Part shown: in pieces, positions 51,275 to 59,494 of the stretch
How positions within the stretch are numbered: the stretch's first letter is position 1
How the letters are laid out: every line of letters begins with the position of its first letter
From: Poriferisodalis sp965208895
Lineage (GTDB): Bacteria; Actinomycetota; Acidimicrobiia; Acidimicrobiales; Poriferisodalaceae
Direction: 5' to 3'
NCBI RefSeq assembly: GCF_965208895.1
Contig: NZ_OZ242363.1
Coordinates: 744,001 to 808,000 of the forward strand
DNA: 64,000 nucleotides
Position numbers and translations under genes: made by a program
Notes under the pieces: model-generated
What the model was told of the DNA's origin: nothing
The model's input: the letters and a program-made list of their open reading frames with translations, nothing else
Database searches by the model: none

Positions 51275-53725
51275 TCAGTCGCAGGCTTCGCAGGTCTCGG
51301 GGTTCTCCAGCGAGCACGCCACGGCGGCGGCTGCGTCGGGCATCGCCGCGACGGTCGCTTCTCGCTGCGGCAGGGCCGCCGCTGACGTGGCGGGCTGCGA
51401 GACGGAGTCGGTGGTGGTCTGGTTGATGCGGGTGGCCGGACGCGATCGCAGGTAATACGTGGTTTTCAGACCCGATTTCCACGCGTGCATGTACATCGAG
51501 GAGAGCTTCCCGATGTTGGGGCTTTCCATGAACAGGTTCAGCGACTGGCTCTGGTCGATGAAGGCGCCGCGTGCCGCGGCCATGTCGATGAGTGACCGTT
51601 GGGGCAGTTCCCACGCCGTGCGATACACCGAGCGCACCTCGGCGGGGATCTCCGCGATGTTCTGCACGGAGCCTTCGGCCATCTTGACCTGGTTGGCCAT
51701 GGTCTCGCTCCACAGGCCGCGCTGCTGCAGTTCGCGCACCAGGTAGCGATTGATCTGCATGAACTCGCCAGACAGCGTCTCGCGCTTGAACAGGTTGGAC
51801 ACCTGCGGCTCGATGCACTCGTAGCAGCCGGCGATGGACGCGATGGTGGCCGTCGGTGCAACTGCCACCAGCAGCGAGTTGCGCAACCCGTGCTGACCGA
51901 TGCGTTCGCGCAGCTCAGCCCAGCGCTCAGGCTGGGCCGGCTCGACGCCCCACAGGTCGAATTGGAACTCTCCCACCGCGGCACGGGTCTCGCTGAATGC
52001 CGCGTGCGGTCCATGCTTGCGGGCCAACTCGCAACTCGACCACAGAGCCCAGTAGTAGATCTCCTCGGCGATCCGAGCAGCGACCCCGAGCGCCTCGGGT
52101 GAGTCGAAGGCCAGGTTGAGCTGGAAGAACACGTCCTGCAGGCCCATGACGCCGAGCCCCACGGGACGCCAGCGATCATTCGATCGGGCGGCCTCGGGCG
52201 TCGGGTAGTAGTTGATGTCGATGACGCGGTCCAGGTAGGGCACCGCCGTGCGAACGACCTCTCCGAGCGCTTCGTAGTCGACTGTGCGGCCATTGTTCTG
52301 GTCGTCGCGCACGAACTTGGCGAGATTCACCGAGCCGAGATTGCAGACGGCAGTCTCGGCGTCGCTGGTGACCTCGAGGATCTCCGTGCACAGATTCGAC
52401 AGGTGGATGACGTTGCCGGGCTCGCCGGTCTGGTTGGACTTGGCGTTCGAGGCGTCCTTGAAGGTCATCCAGCCGTTGCCGGTCTGGGCGAGGGTGCGCA
52501 TCATGCGGCTGTACAGCTCGCGGGCCGATACCTGGCGTTCGTAGGTACCGCTCGCTTCGGCCTCGCGGTAGGCATCGGTGAACTCGTCGCCGTACAGGTC
52601 GGTGAGGTGCGGCACACGCTTGGGGTCGAACAGCGACCACTGCCAGTCGTTCTCGACGCGGCGCATGAACTCGTCGGGAACCCAGTTCGCCAGGTTCAGG
52701 TTGTGGGCCCGCCGCGCGTGATCGCCGGTGGAGTCCTTCATCTCCAAGAACTCCTCGATGTCGGCGTGCCAGGTCTCGAGGTACACACACGCCGCGCCCT
52801 TGCGCCGGCCGCCCTGGTTCACCGCAGCTACCGAGGAGTCGAGCGTCTTGAGCCACGGCACGATGCCGTTCGACAGGCCGTTGGTGCCGCTGATCAGCGA
52901 TCCACGGGAGCGCACCCGGTGCCAGCCCACGCCGATGCCGCCGGCGAACTTCGACAGCTTGGCGATGTCGCTGTAGCGGTCGTAGATGCCCTCGAGGGAG
53001 TCTTCGGGGCTGTCGAGCAGGTAGCACGACGACATCTGCGGATGCGCAGTGCCCGAGTTGAACAGCGTGGGCGACGACGGCAGGTAGCGCAGGCTGGAGA
53101 TCAGCTCGTAGAACGAGATGGCCTCTTCTGCGGTGCGGGACAGCCCGCAGGCGACCCGCAGCAAGAAGTACTGGGGCGTCTCGATGACCGTGCGGCGTTC
53201 GGGGTGCCGCAGCAGGTACCGGTCGTACACGGTGCGCAGCCCGAAGAACTCGAAGCCGCCGTTGCGCTCCGCTAGGACCGCGTCATTCAGCTTGCGGGCG
53301 TTGGTGCCGACGAATGCCACCACGTCGGGATGGATGAGCCCGCACTCGCCGCCGAGATCGATGGACTGGCTGAACGAGTAGATGTTCTGGTTCTGGACTT
53401 CCTTGTCGATGTAGGTGGCGAGCAGGCGGCCTGCGAGCTTCGAGTAGTTCGGCTCCTCTGAGATCAGCGCTGCGGCCGTGCGAATCGACAGCTCGTCGAG
53501 TTCGGTGGTGGTGGCGCCGTCATGGAGGCCCGAGATGGTCCGGGTCGCGACGCGCATGGGATCGACGCCGGCCAACTCGGTTGCGCAGCGCTCGACAGCG
53601 CGCACGATCTTGTTGACATCGACGGCCTGCATGGAGCCGTCGCGCTTTTGCACGCGCATGCCCGGCGAATCGGCAGCATCGGCTCGATTCCGGGCCTCGG
53701 CCGCAGATGCCTCGGTGATGCTCAT
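51275..53725 (-). CDS. nrdA: Ribonucleotide reductase class I, alpha (catalytic) subunit
   Basis: An 816-residue enzyme that reduces ribonucleotides to deoxyribonucleotides. An N-terminal ATP-cone region is visible (RVQKRDGSMQAVDVNKIVRA). Active-site cysteines lie in QMSSCYLLD and in NLCTEI, which is followed by AVCNLGSVNL, and the C-terminal redox pair is in ETCEACD. The finger loop reads LSNLCTEILEVTS. ATG 53725 (MSITEAS) is chosen over the longer frame to 53812, whose extra residues look non-coding. It is the first gene of the nrdAB operon. Confidence 0.95.
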   Translation of the reverse strand: MSITEASAAEARNRADAADSPGMRVQKRDGSMQAVDVNKIVRAVERCATELAGVDPMRVATRTISGLHDGATTTELDELSIRTAAALISEEPNYSKLAGRLLATYIDKEVQNQNIYSFSQSIDLGGECGLIHPDVVAFVGTNARKLNDAVLAERNGGFEFFGLRTVYDRYLLRHPERRTVIETPQYFLLRVACGLSRTAEEAISFYELISSLRYLPSSPTLFNSGTAHPQMSSCYLLDSPEDSLEGIYDRYSDIAKLSKFAGGIGVGWHRVRSRGSLISGTNGLSNGIVPWLKTLDSSVAAVNQGGRRKGAACVYLETWHADIEEFLEMKDSTGDHARRAHNLNLANWVPDEFMRRVENDWQWSLFDPKRVPHLTDLYGDEFTDAYREAEASGTYERQVSARELYSRMMRTLAQTGNGWMTFKDASNAKSNQTGEPGNVIHLSNLCTEILEVTSDAETAVCNLGSVNLAKFVRDDQNNGRTVDYEALGEVVRTAVPYLDRVIDINYYPTPEAARSNDRWRPVGLGVMGLQDVFFQLNLAFDSPEALGVAARIAEEIYYWALWSSCELARKHGPHAAFSETRAAVGEFQFDLWGVEPAQPERWAELRERIGQHGLRNSLLVAVAPTATIASIAGCYECIEPQVSNLFKRETLSGEFMQINRYLVRELQQRGLWSETMANQVKMAEGSVQNIAEIPAEVRSVYRTAWELPQRSLIDMAAARGAFIDQSQSLNLFMESPNIGKLSSMYMHAWKSGLKTTYYLRSRPATRINQTTTDSVSQPATSAAALPQREATVAAMPDAAAAVACSLENPETCEACD

Positions 53726-54046
53726 CTGCCGACGCCTTGGGTTGGACAGGCACCGAGATGCGCTATGCGTCGTGGGAATTTCATGCCGTTCTCGTCCCTC
53801 TCCCCTGCCCAACGCGGTGCCGTCTCGAGTGCTCGCAGGCCACGGCGACTGCTCGAATCACACTGTTGTAATTACGCAGGTGTGAGGAACATTTATAGCG
53901 CTCGTGAGTCGGCCCCGCCAGTCTTGGTCCGAACCCTTGGCAACTAGCTGAGTACGAGAGCACCGCTGGCCCGCCCGCGCGCGGTCTGCCCACACCTGAG
54001 ATGCACCGTCGGTCTCGTCTCGCCCGGGAGATGACACACTGCTCGC
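53726..54046. other. Divergent intergenic region between nrdA and the ferredoxin reductase gene
   Basis: No gene is seen. On the minus strand a TATAAAT element (near 53890) could be the -10 of the nrdAB promoter, with no clear -35. The nearby ACAACAGTGTG is a weak partial match to an NrdR box; I do not consider it firm. Confidence 0.4.
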
Positions 54047-55321
54047 GTGTCGAACTCACCCAAACGCATCGTCATCGTCGGCGCCTCCTTGGCGGGTGCA
54101 CGCGCCGCCCACAGCGTGCGCGCCGCGGGTCACGACGGGCCGCTGACGCTCATCGGCGCCGAGCCGCATCTCCCCTACGACCGGCCCCCGCTGTCGAAGG
54201 AGTTCCTGACCAGCGAACAGGACCCCGGCTCGCTGGCTCTTGACCCAGATGGCGCCTACGACGAAATCGACGTGGAGGTCATGGCGAGCACCTTCGCCGT
54301 CGGGCTCGACACCGAATCCCGCACGGTCTCGATTGCACCGGCAGCAGGAGGCAGCGCCGAGACGCTGCCATTCGACGGCCTCGTCATCGCAACGGGCGCA
54401 GCGGCTCGATCGCTGCGGGGAACCGAGGGGATCGCAGGCGTGCACACGCTGCGGACCCTCGACGACTCGATGGCCATCCGGGAAGGTCTGCGCGCTGGCG
54501 CACGGGTCGCCGTCGTGGGCGGTGGCTTCATCGGCTCGGAAGTCGCTGCGTCTGCGGTGGCTCGCGGCTGCGAGGTCACGGTGATCGAAGCGGCCACGGC
54601 CCCGCTCATGCGTGGGCTGGGAGCTGAGATGGGCGCGCGGGTGGGTGCGTTGCACGACGACAACGGCGCCGAGCTGCGTCTCGGCGTCGGGGTCGACGGC
54701 GTGCTGGGCACCGACCGGGTCGAAGCGGTCGCCATGGCCGACGGCAGCCGTGTCCCCGCGGATCTGGTAGTCGTCGGCATCGGGGTGGTGCCGAACACGT
54801 CGTGGCTGGAGGGCTCGGGCCTGCAGATCGACAACGGCGTGGTCTGCGATGCGACGCTGTGCTGCGGGCCGCCCGGGATCTACGCCGTCGGCGATGTGGC
54901 ACGGGCGCCCAACGGCTGGCTCGGCCCCTGGCACGGCGACGCGCCGATCCGGGTCGAGCACTGGACGGCCGCCGTCGAGCACGGCATGGCGGTGGGTCGC
55001 AACCTCATTGCCCCCGACGAGGCACAGCCCTACCACTCGGTTCCGTTCGTGTGGTCCGACCAGTACGACGCCCGCATCCAGATCGCGGGCCACCCCGATG
55101 CCGATGACGATGTCGAGGTGCTGGTCGGATCAGCGAATGACGGCCCGAACACACACAACCGAGACTCCAGCCGCTCGTTCCTTGCGGGCTACCGGCGCGA
55201 CGGCCGCTTGAGCGGAGTGATGGCGCTCAACGCGATCAGGCCGTTCGTGAGATTCCGCCGCCTGCTTGCGGGCCATCCCACCTGGGGCGAAGCACTCGAA
55301 CTGGCCGCGACACTGAACTGA
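54047..55321 (+). CDS. FAD-dependent ferredoxin reductase (aromatic-oxygenase type)
   Basis: A 424-residue flavoprotein. The FAD-binding motif is IVIVGASLAGARAA, the NAD(P)H-binding motif is VAVVGGGFIGSEVAAS and the second FAD motif is GIYAVGDVA. The signature LPYDRPPLSKEFL is typical of reductases that feed electrons to [2Fe-2S] ferredoxins of Rieske oxygenases or P450s. The window's Rieske oxygenase is 33 kb away, so pairing is only possible, not shown. GTG 54047 fits the family start. Confidence 0.9.
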   Translation: MSNSPKRIVIVGASLAGARAAHSVRAAGHDGPLTLIGAEPHLPYDRPPLSKEFLTSEQDPGSLALDPDGAYDEIDVEVMASTFAVGLDTESRTVSIAPAAGGSAETLPFDGLVIATGAAARSLRGTEGIAGVHTLRTLDDSMAIREGLRAGARVAVVGGGFIGSEVAASAVARGCEVTVIEAATAPLMRGLGAEMGARVGALHDDNGAELRLGVGVDGVLGTDRVEAVAMADGSRVPADLVVVGIGVVPNTSWLEGSGLQIDNGVVCDATLCCGPPGIYAVGDVARAPNGWLGPWHGDAPIRVEHWTAAVEHGMAVGRNLIAPDEAQPYHSVPFVWSDQYDARIQIAGHPDADDDVEVLVGSANDGPNTHNRDSSRSFLAGYRRDGRLSGVMALNAIRPFVRFRRLLAGHPTWGEALELAATLN

Positions 55322-55367
55322 TCCAATATCCGTCTCAGCCGCATGGCTGCCGACCTACCTCGCACCA

Positions 55368-57323
55368 TTACGGAAAGCGCACCCAGAATCCTTGCTTTCG
55401 ATGGAAGAGTTCATCTTGGCCGCTGTAATCGCCGCGCCAGTAGCCAGGGTTGCCGCTCTGCAACCAGCCATAGTGGACAACATGTTCTCCCAAACGCGTC
55501 GATCCTGATGTGTCGAAAGCATCATCAAAATGCGCATATGTCACCCATTCAGTCCGGGAAACATCCGGATCTGATTCACAACTGGCGACAGCTTGATAGC
55601 CAACATTGAAGTCACTGTGCCAGAGCGCTTCGTGAACCGCGCGATGGTCGCCATGAGGATAGACAAAGCAACCAGTATAGTTCTTGTTCCAGTAACTTGC
55701 GCCAATGAGGTTGTGGTTAGGCAGAGTGCTGTTGATGCCGAGCAAAGAGCGATTGTCTCGCACGGCTTTGATGGCCCACGTCACCTCTTCTTTCGTGAGA
55801 TCGCCGTCGCCGAGATTGAACCAAACGACCGATGCAAGTGCCGATGTCCATACATCGGCAGTTCGATCCGAGATACAGCCACCAGAATCGTACCTGCATA
55901 TGGTAATTCCGCCGGCTCCGAACGGGCCTTTTTTTCCACGATATGTGTAGTCTGTAGGCAACCCGTCGTCAGTAGCCCCCATGCCTTCCAGAAAATCTAA
56001 GAACGAACTCTCGCGAGCCTCCTCGCATGTGGATGTCCATTTCCCGGTTGGCCACGGATCAGGTGCCGCTTCGCCGGTACCAGCGTCATGACCGGGAGAC
56101 GAGCAATACGAAGTTTGCTCGCCCCGCGTCATCACAATAAATACTTGGTAGTTGTCGGGTGAATCTTCAATAAGAGACCAGGCCTGCATCTCGTCATCTG
56201 GGTGCGGAACGACGATGTAGCTCATCTTGTTTGGTTTGATGAATGTTGCTGTCGTTATTGCGATTGACCAAGGGCTCTCAGCTGAATTCGTTGCTGCACG
56301 CACTTGCACTTCGTATAGGGTGCTGTTGTTCAGATTGGTGATGGTACGTGATCGCTTGAGATCCGCAGATGTGTCGGGCGATACATCATCGCTGTGAGTG
56401 ACCCAAGCGGCAGCACCGACGACTCGCCAGCGAACGTCGTAATCCGTGATTGGAGCATTGGCGCACGTAGCTGGGGCGTGCCATGTCAGACGCAACCATC
56501 TATCACCGCGCACTGTGGTCGGTTGACTGGGTGCCTTTGGTGATGCCGTGGATGGACCGGTCGGGGTGCCCTTGGCTGTTGATGACCATTTGCTTACACC
56601 GCGTGGTGACTGCGCTCGCACTTGGACGCTGTAAGGCAAGCAGTTTTGAAGACCCATGATCGAATATTTGACTGCGGTACTGTGGACAGTGTCGGGTGCC
56701 TCAATCCACTGGCCTGCGGCTCGCCAGCGGACATCGTAGTCGGAGATCGCCAAGCCGCCAGTGCTTGTGCCAGTCGGCGCGACCCAAGCAACGTCAAGAG
56801 TGCCATCGCGAGCGGTCAAAGTAGGTTGGGAAGGGGCGGATGGTATAGAGGCGGTGGTACGCACTGCGGTGGGCATACTCGGCGCGCCAGCACCGATCTG
56901 AGTAATCGCCCTGATCTTGAACGCGTATGCACGGCTCTGCCGCAGGTCTGATACCACGGCGGTGCATTTCCTGGTGCAATCGAGGCCGAGCCTGACACTG
57001 AGCGAGCGCCAGCGTCTAGAGTAGTCATCGGCTGCGGCAGTTTCTGCATTGCCATCGTCATTGCCGACGAGGTCGTTGCTGAGGTATTCGTAGCGCAGTA
57101 TCTGGGTGTCGCCCGTGCTCGTGGGCGCTGTCCACGACAGCAGCAACTGGCTTCCCGAGGTTCCCGTCGGGTACGAGACTGTCACTGAGGCAGGCGCCTC
57201 AGGTCCCGTCGAAGGCTTCACATCATCCGACTGCGCGGCCCCGGCAAGCAGCAGAGTCAGTACACCGGCCACTACCAGCAATGCCCCCCAACGGGCCCAC
57301 AGCCGCATTTCCAACACGCGCAT
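55368..57323 (-). CDS. Secreted protein with three fibronectin type III domains and a LmbE/PIG-L deacetylase domain
   Basis: About 651 residues. ATG 57323 follows AAGGTGG and opens a signal peptide (MRLWARWGALLVVAGVLTLL). Three fn3 modules follow; conserved pieces are LLLSWTAPTST, LDVAWVAPTG and LRLTWHAPATC, each ending in a YxVQVRA-like strand. The last 280 residues begin YIVVPHPDDEMQAW, the PHPDDE zinc motif of LmbE/PIG-L N-acetylglucosaminyl deacetylases, with a later His in CFVYPHGDHRAVHEAL. Substrate would be an extracellular or wall glycan. It ends an operon with the membrane acyltransferase upstream (11-base gap). The gene is AT-richer than its surroundings. Confidence 0.82.
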   Translation of the reverse strand: MRVLEMRLWARWGALLVVAGVLTLLLAGAAQSDDVKPSTGPEAPASVTVSYPTGTSGSQLLLSWTAPTSTGDTQILRYEYLSNDLVGNDDGNAETAAADDYSRRWRSLSVRLGLDCTRKCTAVVSDLRQSRAYAFKIRAITQIGAGAPSMPTAVRTTASIPSAPSQPTLTARDGTLDVAWVAPTGTSTGGLAISDYDVRWRAAGQWIEAPDTVHSTAVKYSIMGLQNCLPYSVQVRAQSPRGVSKWSSTAKGTPTGPSTASPKAPSQPTTVRGDRWLRLTWHAPATCANAPITDYDVRWRVVGAAAWVTHSDDVSPDTSADLKRSRTITNLNNSTLYEVQVRAATNSAESPWSIAITTATFIKPNKMSYIVVPHPDDEMQAWSLIEDSPDNYQVFIVMTRGEQTSYCSSPGHDAGTGEAAPDPWPTGKWTSTCEEARESSFLDFLEGMGATDDGLPTDYTYRGKKGPFGAGGITICRYDSGGCISDRTADVWTSALASVVWFNLGDGDLTKEEVTWAIKAVRDNRSLLGINSTLPNHNLIGASYWNKNYTGCFVYPHGDHRAVHEALWHSDFNVGYQAVASCESDPDVSRTEWVTYAHFDDAFDTSGSTRLGEHVVHYGWLQSGNPGYWRGDYSGQDELFHRKQGFWVRFP

Positions 57324-57361
57324 AGAATCCACCTTGGCAACGACCTGCATTGCAGCCTAAT

Positions 57362-58594
57362 CTAAAGTGCCCAGTAGGCGCGACGGCGGTGCAGGGTACC
57401 GGTGACGCCCAGAATGATTACGAGAACGATCCCAGAATAGATCAGATGGGCTCTCGGAATACCGAACGGCAAGAAGTCGTCAAGCAACAGAGTCTGCACT
57501 GACCTATCACCGAAGTGTACAAACTTAGCGGTTTGATACAGCATCCGCTCCAGCAAGTACACCACGAGAGCATTTCGGCCTAGCGCCACGGATAGCCATA
57601 CCCATCGACGGTTGCGCTGCTCAGAATGGTTGTCGGAACGCGCATCCATGAGCAGGTATATAATTCCGAAAGCTGCCAATGCAATAGCCGTCGTGAACAT
57701 CACGAATGCGGGCGTCATGAGTCGCTTGTTGGGCAACATCCACAACGACAGCGCTAGGCCGCTAGCGAGGCAGTACGCGACAAGTGCGCCCACGCCCATG
57801 AGGACTTTGCGAAAGTCTAGGCTGCCATGTCTTTGCAGCATGGTGCCGGCGCTGAAACCGAAAAGCACAAATGCCGTAGCTGCGAGAGAGGCCATGATGC
57901 CTTCAGGGTCGAAACCTGCTTGTCCGCCTCGATATAGATGGCTTGCCCCCAGCAGGGCAGCATCGATGCCAGAATAGACACTGCACCGGCCTGCAGGTCC
58001 GCAAGAGCCACTATAGAGTCCGATTCCATACGCCACAAGCATGGCAGTCGCAATACCGATCAGCAGTCCCACACGATCAGTCTCGCTCCACTTCCGAGCT
58101 ATCAGAATCAAGAACGCAGCACAGGCACCGGATATTCCTATCATCTGCAGAACACCGGTGAACCGAAGGTCTGAGAGATCAAGCCAAGTGTCCCCGTAGG
58201 CATTATAGGCCAAACCCAGCACAATGAGCGCCAGCAGTCGCCGAATCAATCGCGCATACGTCGCCCGCACAAGCGGTGCACGCAATAGGAACGAAAGGCT
58301 CAGCCCGCTCGTGACCAGGAAGGAAGGAAAAACGAGGTCACCAATTGTGATTCCGTTCCATTCGGCATGCCCGAGCATTGGATAGTGACCTGCGAGTCCT
58401 GTCGCTGGTGCGACGAATATCATGAGACCGAGGACAGCGCCCCGGAATGTGTCCACAGACGCGTAGCGCACTCGCTGCGGACTCGCCGCCGAAGGCGGAG
58501 TTCCGCCCATTGCAGACCTCGATTCAGACGCTGCATCAGCGGCGAGGCTCTGCTGGCGCTCTACTCTGTCGAGCGCTGCTTGGTCAGATTCCAT
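57362..58594 (-). CDS. HGSNAT/NagX-like membrane acyltransferase
   Basis: A 410-residue integral membrane protein with about ten helices. The N-terminal SVDTFRGAVLGLMIFVAPA resembles the heparan-alpha-glucosaminide N-acetyltransferase family (DUF1624/DUF5009), whose conserved His and Asn residues bring acetyl groups across the membrane to amino sugars; HAEWNGITIGDLVFPSFL fits that block. Paired with the secreted LmbE-type deacetylase, it suggests coordinated acetylation and deacetylation of a surface glycan (inference). The gene is AT-richer than its flanks. Confidence 0.78.
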   Translation of the reverse strand: MESDQAALDRVERQQSLAADAASESRSAMGGTPPSAASPQRVRYASVDTFRGAVLGLMIFVAPATGLAGHYPMLGHAEWNGITIGDLVFPSFLVTSGLSLSFLLRAPLVRATYARLIRRLLALIVLGLAYNAYGDTWLDLSDLRFTGVLQMIGISGACAAFLILIARKWSETDRVGLLIGIATAMLVAYGIGLYSGSCGPAGRCSVYSGIDAALLGASHLYRGGQAGFDPEGIMASLAATAFVLFGFSAGTMLQRHGSLDFRKVLMGVGALVAYCLASGLALSLWMLPNKRLMTPAFVMFTTAIALAAFGIIYLLMDARSDNHSEQRNRRWVWLSVALGRNALVVYLLERMLYQTAKFVHFGDRSVQTLLLDDFLPFGIPRAHLIYSGIVLVIILGVTGTLHRRRAYWAL

Positions 58595-58746
58595 GATTCT
58601 GCAGCCTCTCAGAATTCTCCAGACCTGCCTGTAACGATTACGGGCGGTTCGCGCTCAAGGCGGCGACAGTGCCATGCGGGTGCGGGCCTGAATCGGGGGA
58701 ATCCCGCGACACCACGGTCGTTCATGGCAGCGAGGCTCCGTCGATG

Positions 58747-59118
58747 TCAGGAGATGATCTGGGACACTTCGTCGCGCTCGGCGTAGAAGCTCATCAGCCC
58801 GGCGATCTCGGCCATTTCAGGGATCGGATCGGGATACGACCACACGATGTCGTCAAAGCGCTGACCGTTGACTGCTACTGACCAGTAGCGGGCATCGCCC
58901 TTCCACGGTCAATGGGTCGATGAGTCGTTCGGGATGAACACGTCCATCTTCAGGTCCGAGACAGGCAGGTAGTGGCGCGGCGGCAGGCGTCCCTCGGTGA
59001 GCACCACCGCAGACGTCGAATCTGCCACGACCACGCCGTCCACCTCGACGGTGACCCGTCCCGGCTCTTCGACGACTGCTATCTCGGGCTTGCGTTGCTT
59101 CGTCGCTGCACTGCTCAT
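58747..59118 (-). CDS. DUF427-family protein with in-frame UGA at the conserved Cys (candidate selenoprotein)
   Basis: ATG 59118 follows AAGGAG. The first 69 codons carry the DUF427 pattern (VTVEVDGVVVADSTSAVVL, LPPRHYLPVSDLKMDV, NDSSTH) and reach TGA at 58911-58909. The same frame continues for 53 codons: PWKGDARYWSVAVNGQRFDD, IVWSYPDPIPEMAEIAG, LMSFYAERDEV. This is the rest of the domain. Ordinary family members read THCPYKGDAxYWSV here, so UGA replaces the conserved Cys, predicting Sec70 in a 123-residue protein. A hairpin follows the UGA. The alternative, a nonsense mutation, is less likely because the rest of the gene is intact and the genome has a UGA-containing selD. Confidence 0.82.
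58874..58889 (-). promoter_or_regulatory. Candidate SECIS hairpin of the DUF427 selenoprotein
   Basis: On the coding strand GCTACT-GGTC-AGTAGC is a perfect 6-bp hairpin, or 7 bp with a 2-nt loop. It begins 19 bases after the UGA, with two G at the start of the 4-nt loop. Both features fit the bacterial SECIS pattern. CCGT/ACGG may form an outer stem starting right after the UGA. Confidence 0.65.
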
Positions 59119-59150
59119 GATGTGTCTCCTTGGCGTCTCGGACCTCACTG

Positions 59151-59228
59151 TGGTCGGGCTGAGAGGATTTGAACCTCCGACCCCTGGTCCCCCAGACCAG
59201 TGCGCTAACCAGACTGCGCCACAGCCCG
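59151..59228 (-). tRNA. tRNA-Pro (anticodon GGG)
   Basis: Read on the minus strand, acceptor CGGGCTG pairs with CAGCCCG. The anticodon arm is CTGGT-CTGGGGG-ACCAG with anticodon GGG. The T loop is GGTTCAAATCC. Discriminator A and an encoded CCA follow (59151-59154 on the plus strand read TGGT). All arms are canonical. Confidence 0.95.
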
Positions 59229-59257
59229 TACCGCTGGCACGATACTGGCTCGATCGC

Positions 59258-59494
59258 TCAGGCGACCCACTGGATCAGCCACACGACGCCTTCAACCGCG
59301 CGCCAGCCCAGGTACACGCTGGCCATGACGACGACGAGCCAGAAGTGCCAGGGCGCGCTCGAGCGCTGCGGCTGCGGAGGGTCGCCTTCGCTGCCCAGGG
59401 GCGTGCGCGGATGGTCGTGGACCTGGGGCGACGGCCGGCGATTCTGCCGCTGGGCGGGCGGGGCCGTTTCGCGTCGTCCAGACAGCGGCCTCAT
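59258..59494 (-). CDS. Small single-pass membrane protein
   Basis: A 78-residue protein. A Pro/Arg-rich N-terminal half is followed by one membrane segment near the C-terminus, WHFWLVVVMASVYLGWRAV. Its ATG overlaps the der stop codon (ATGA), which supports it as the last gene of the DUF512 / der unit. No family is recognised. Confidence 0.6.
   Translation of the reverse strand: MRPLSGRRETAPPAQRQNRRPSPQVHDHPRTPLGSEGDPPQPQRSSAPWHFWLVVVMASVYLGWRAVEGVVWLIQWVA

Noticed and set aside
53780..53900. NrdR box upstream of nrdA
   Set aside because: Only a half-match to the consensus is visible; too weak to list as a site.
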